Assembly (NCBI GenBank): GCA_050297535.1
Contig: JBNKSV010000007.1
Coordinates: forward strand, 1-64,000
Source: JAAGZL01 sp050297535
GTDB lineage: Bacteria; Pseudomonadota; Gammaproteobacteria; Chromatiales; Chromatiaceae
Reading direction: 5' to 3'
Length of the DNA: 64,000 bases
The position numbers and the translations under genes were made by a program. Shown here one piece after another: positions 62,012 to 64,000 of the stretch (the first letter of the stretch is position 1; each line of letters opens with the position of its first letter). A model generated the notes under the pieces. That model worked only from the letters and a program-made list of their open reading frames with translations. It was not told the DNA's origin and ran no database searches.

Positions 62012-62779
62012 ATGCAAACTCTCAAGATCAAGACAACTGTTTTGCTGTCACTTGTCGTGTTCGTGGCGACCGGATTCTGGCATGGTAACGCCGCCAACGC
62101 CGCAGCGGTAACCATTATCGAAGATACTTGGATAAATTGGCCCGGGTATACTTCCGCCAACGGCGATGAAATCGGCAACCCAAAGCTGGACCGGATGCGC
62201 GTTACTATCAATGACAACAACATCCTGGAAAGAGTAGAGCTACTATGGCGTCCCAACAGTGGCGAGTTTACCAGAATCAAGTTTGATTCCCTGTTCATAA
62301 ACAGCTACGACATAACAACCACTAACAGTGATTGGGACGATTGGGATTATTTCGTACATGATGGTGGCGATCAACACTCAAATACGGGCGGACATATCCA
62401 TGACGTTGTGAACGGACATGTTCCATGGGATGGTCTATGGGAGGTGAAAGCCAACTATAAATACACCACCGCTAAATCCTCTGACACCAGACAAGACAAT
62501 CCTAATGGAATTGATCGGACATCTCTAAAACATAGAGAGCATTTCTCTTCGTATCTGACCTGGGATTCCCAAAATGGGATACTTACCTACGACCTGGCGG
62601 CGTTTGGAATCTCTGCCGAGAACGGCGTATTCGTTGCCTATGCACCCTACTGCGCCAATGATCTAATTGGCGGTTATGCCAGCGCCAACCCCGTACCCAT
62701 ACCGGCAACGGTTTGGCTGTTCGCATCTGGGCTACTAGGATTGGTAACTATGCGCAGGCGCACCGGCAAATCGGTCTAG
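62012..62779 (+). CDS. Exported protein with PEP-CTERM-type sorting tail
   Basis: A 255-residue exported protein. The signal peptide covers about residues 1-30 (cleavage after NAANA). The middle has no recognised domain; it is rich in Trp, Asp, Asn and Gly, with a DDWDYFVHDGGDQHSNTGGH stretch. The C-terminus ends VPIPATVWLFASGLLGLV followed by a short basic tail, the exosortase recognition pattern. It is presumably a secreted surface protein of the same export system as the 56887 gene. Its stop overlaps the convergent antiporter gene by 4 bp. No strong Shine-Dalgarno is evident. Confidence 0.78.
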   Translation: MQTLKIKTTVLLSLVVFVATGFWHGNAANAAAVTIIEDTWINWPGYTSANGDEIGNPKLDRMRVTINDNNILERVELLWRPNSGEFTRIKFDSLFINSYDITTTNSDWDDWDYFVHDGGDQHSNTGGHIHDVVNGHVPWDGLWEVKANYKYTTAKSSDTRQDNPNGIDRTSLKHREHFSSYLTWDSQNGILTYDLAAFGISAENGVFVAYAPYCANDLIGGYASANPVPIPATVWLFASGLLGLVTMRRRTGKSV

Positions 62780-64000
62780 TCCCATCCCTGACTGTTTTGT
62801 TTCGCGATCTCCTCGGCATCCGCGGTCAAAATTTGTTCGATATGTTCTCTCGCTTGGAGTGACAGTAGCCGACGGTCTTCGTCGGTTTCCGTCTCTTGCA
62901 GCTTATGCAACAATTTCTGGTCGTATGCCTGGAATACCTGAGCAGCCGTTTTAGATCTATAGGCGCCAAATCCTAGTTGTTTCAGGGCCTCTTCTCCCAG
63001 GTGTAGGGCTGAATCATACAACTCGCGCCGAAACAGTGAGACCCCGCGCCGCATGATCTCATAGGCATGACCGTTATTGCGGGCACGCGTGATAATGGTT
63101 AGATGGGGAAAATACTTCTGCACCTGCTCGATGATCTGCAAAGTCATATCCGCGTCATCAATGGTGATGATCAGCAATTTAGCCTTGTCAGCACCGGCCG
63201 CCTCCAACACCTCGTGTCGGCTTGAGTCACCGTAGTAAACCTTATAACCGAACCTGCGGATGGCCTCGATCTGATTCGGATCATGATCCAGGATGGTAGT
63301 CGGTATTCCGTTAGCATGCAGTAGACGCCCCACAGTGCGGCCGAAACGTCCGAACCCTGCAATGATGACCGGATTATCCTCTTCATCAATAGCATCCGGT
63401 TCTGGCCTCTGCTGCAGGGTGATGAACCGCGGCGCTATCATATGCTGGTAGATAAGTAACAAAAACGGAGTGGTCAGCATGGACAGGGCCACGATCACCA
63501 CCAGATAGTCCACCGTTTGTTTCTCCAAAACACCGCTGTTGAAGGCCACAGAGAATATTACAAAGGCAAACTCACCTCCTTGTGACAATAAAAACACAAA
63601 CAGACTGCCCTGGCTCTTGGGAATCTTGCCCGCCGTTGCCAATAACCAGAGTACCATGCCCTTCACCACAACCAGCAGAAATACCAAGGCCAAGATATAC
63701 CACGGATCTCTCAGCAACAGCCCAAGATCTATGGACATCCCGACAGAGATAAAGAACAGCCCCATCAACAATCCCTTAAACGGTTCGATCTCCACCTCAA
63801 GCTGGTGTCGGTATTCCGATTCCGCCAACAGTACCCCGGCCAGAAAGGCGCCGAGGGCCATAGACATACCGACGGCATTCACCAGCATGGATATGCCAAA
63901 TATCAGCAGCAAGGCAAAGGCGGTAAAGATTTCCCGCATACCGGTGTTGGCTATGTAACGAAAGATGGGACGGGTAAGATAGTGTCCGCCCACCACGATG
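62776..64000 (-). CDS. Kef-type (CPA2) cation:proton antiporter, N-terminus beyond the window
   Basis: At least 408 residues of a monovalent cation:proton antiporter-2 family protein. The visible part has membrane helices of the exchanger (FALLLIFGISMLVNAVGMSMALGAFLAGVLLAESEYRHQLEVEI). A cytosolic RCK/TrkA-N domain follows with the Rossmann GFGRFGRTVGRLLHANGIPT and DHDPNQIEAIRRFGY motifs, typical of KefB/KefC. The frame is open to the right edge; the Met at 63996 is internal. KefB/C mediate potassium efflux under electrophile stress and are gated by glutathione. It is near peroxide-defence genes, though convergent to them. Confidence 0.9.
   Translation of the reverse strand, partial: IVVGGHYLTRPIFRYIANTGMREIFTAFALLLIFGISMLVNAVGMSMALGAFLAGVLLAESEYRHQLEVEIEPFKGLLMGLFFISVGMSIDLGLLLRDPWYILALVFLLVVVKGMVLWLLATAGKIPKSQGSLFVFLLSQGGEFAFVIFSVAFNSGVLEKQTVDYLVVIVALSMLTTPFLLLIYQHMIAPRFITLQQRPEPDAIDEEDNPVIIAGFGRFGRTVGRLLHANGIPTTILDHDPNQIEAIRRFGYKVYYGDSSRHEVLEAAGADKAKLLIITIDDADMTLQIIEQVQKYFPHLTIITRARNNGHAYEIMRRGVSLFRRELYDSALHLGEEALKQLGFGAYRSKTAAQVFQAYDQKLLHKLQETETDEDRRLLSLQAREHIEQILTADAEEIAKQNSQGWD

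Overview
The window looks like chromosomal backbone of a gammaproteobacterium. The block tig-clpP-clpX-lon-hupB-tRNA-tRNA-ppiD-fabI, followed by peptide-ABC-transporter genes, and the yajC-secD-secF block are arranged as I remember them from Pseudomonas-like genomes. A sulfur-oxidising or facultatively lithotrophic lifestyle is suggested, but not proven, by an ETHE1-type persulfide dioxygenase, a rhodanese, an eight-haem c-type cytochrome with a b-type membrane partner, and a membrane polyferredoxin-like protein. Two proteins carry PEP-CTERM-type sorting tails, which implies an exosortase elsewhere in the genome. No rRNA, CRISPR array, prophage or insertion sequence is visible. Both edges cut genes: an unrecognised membrane protein on the left and a Kef-type antiporter on the right.

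Layout. 0-9 kb: flavin disulfide reductase, CigR-like secreted protein, EttA, exported isochorismatase-fold protein, membrane Fe-S protein and a zinc-binding-domain chemoreceptor. 9-15.5 kb: minus-strand cysS-opgC-like-hypothetical-patatin operon, then plus-strand secreted and cytosolic cyclophilins and lpxH. 15.6-18 kb: a kinase-HDOD-GAF fusion between two repeat elements. 18-22 kb: tsaB, a GT39 transferase, a GT2 transferase and a LAB_N membrane protein (envelope glycolipid modification). 22-27 kb: cytochrome pair, rhodanese, partial peptide ABC transporter. 27-37 kb: fabI, ppiD, two tRNAs, hupB, lon, clpX, clpP, tig (protein folding and turnover). 37-40 kb: tRNA-Leu, secF, secD, yajC. 40-44 kb: mtaB, PAP2 phosphatase, tatD, tcdA. 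44-53 kb: a signalling island with a 1579-residue CheB-CheR-PAS-GGDEF-EAL protein, a conserved hypothetical, a GGDEF-EAL protein and a substrate-binding protein translationally coupled to it. 53-62 kb: acnA, then oxidative and sulfane-sulfur stress genes (ferritin-like protein, persulfide dioxygenase, oxyR, sodB, tpx, bcp) interleaved with the two sorted surface proteins.

The most interesting non-coding signal is upstream of the first sorted surface protein. A near-consensus sigma-70 promoter drives a leader of about 120 nt that folds into a GNRA-capped hairpin, a conserved-looking AAAGCC junction and a second long hairpin. This resembles a diverged c-di-GMP-I (GEMM) riboswitch. The same window encodes two large c-di-GMP enzymes, so a local surface-protein/c-di-GMP circuit is a reasonable hypothesis. 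Two families of composite palindromic intergenic repeats (REPIN-like) are also present, one with two copies and one with two full copies plus a half copy.
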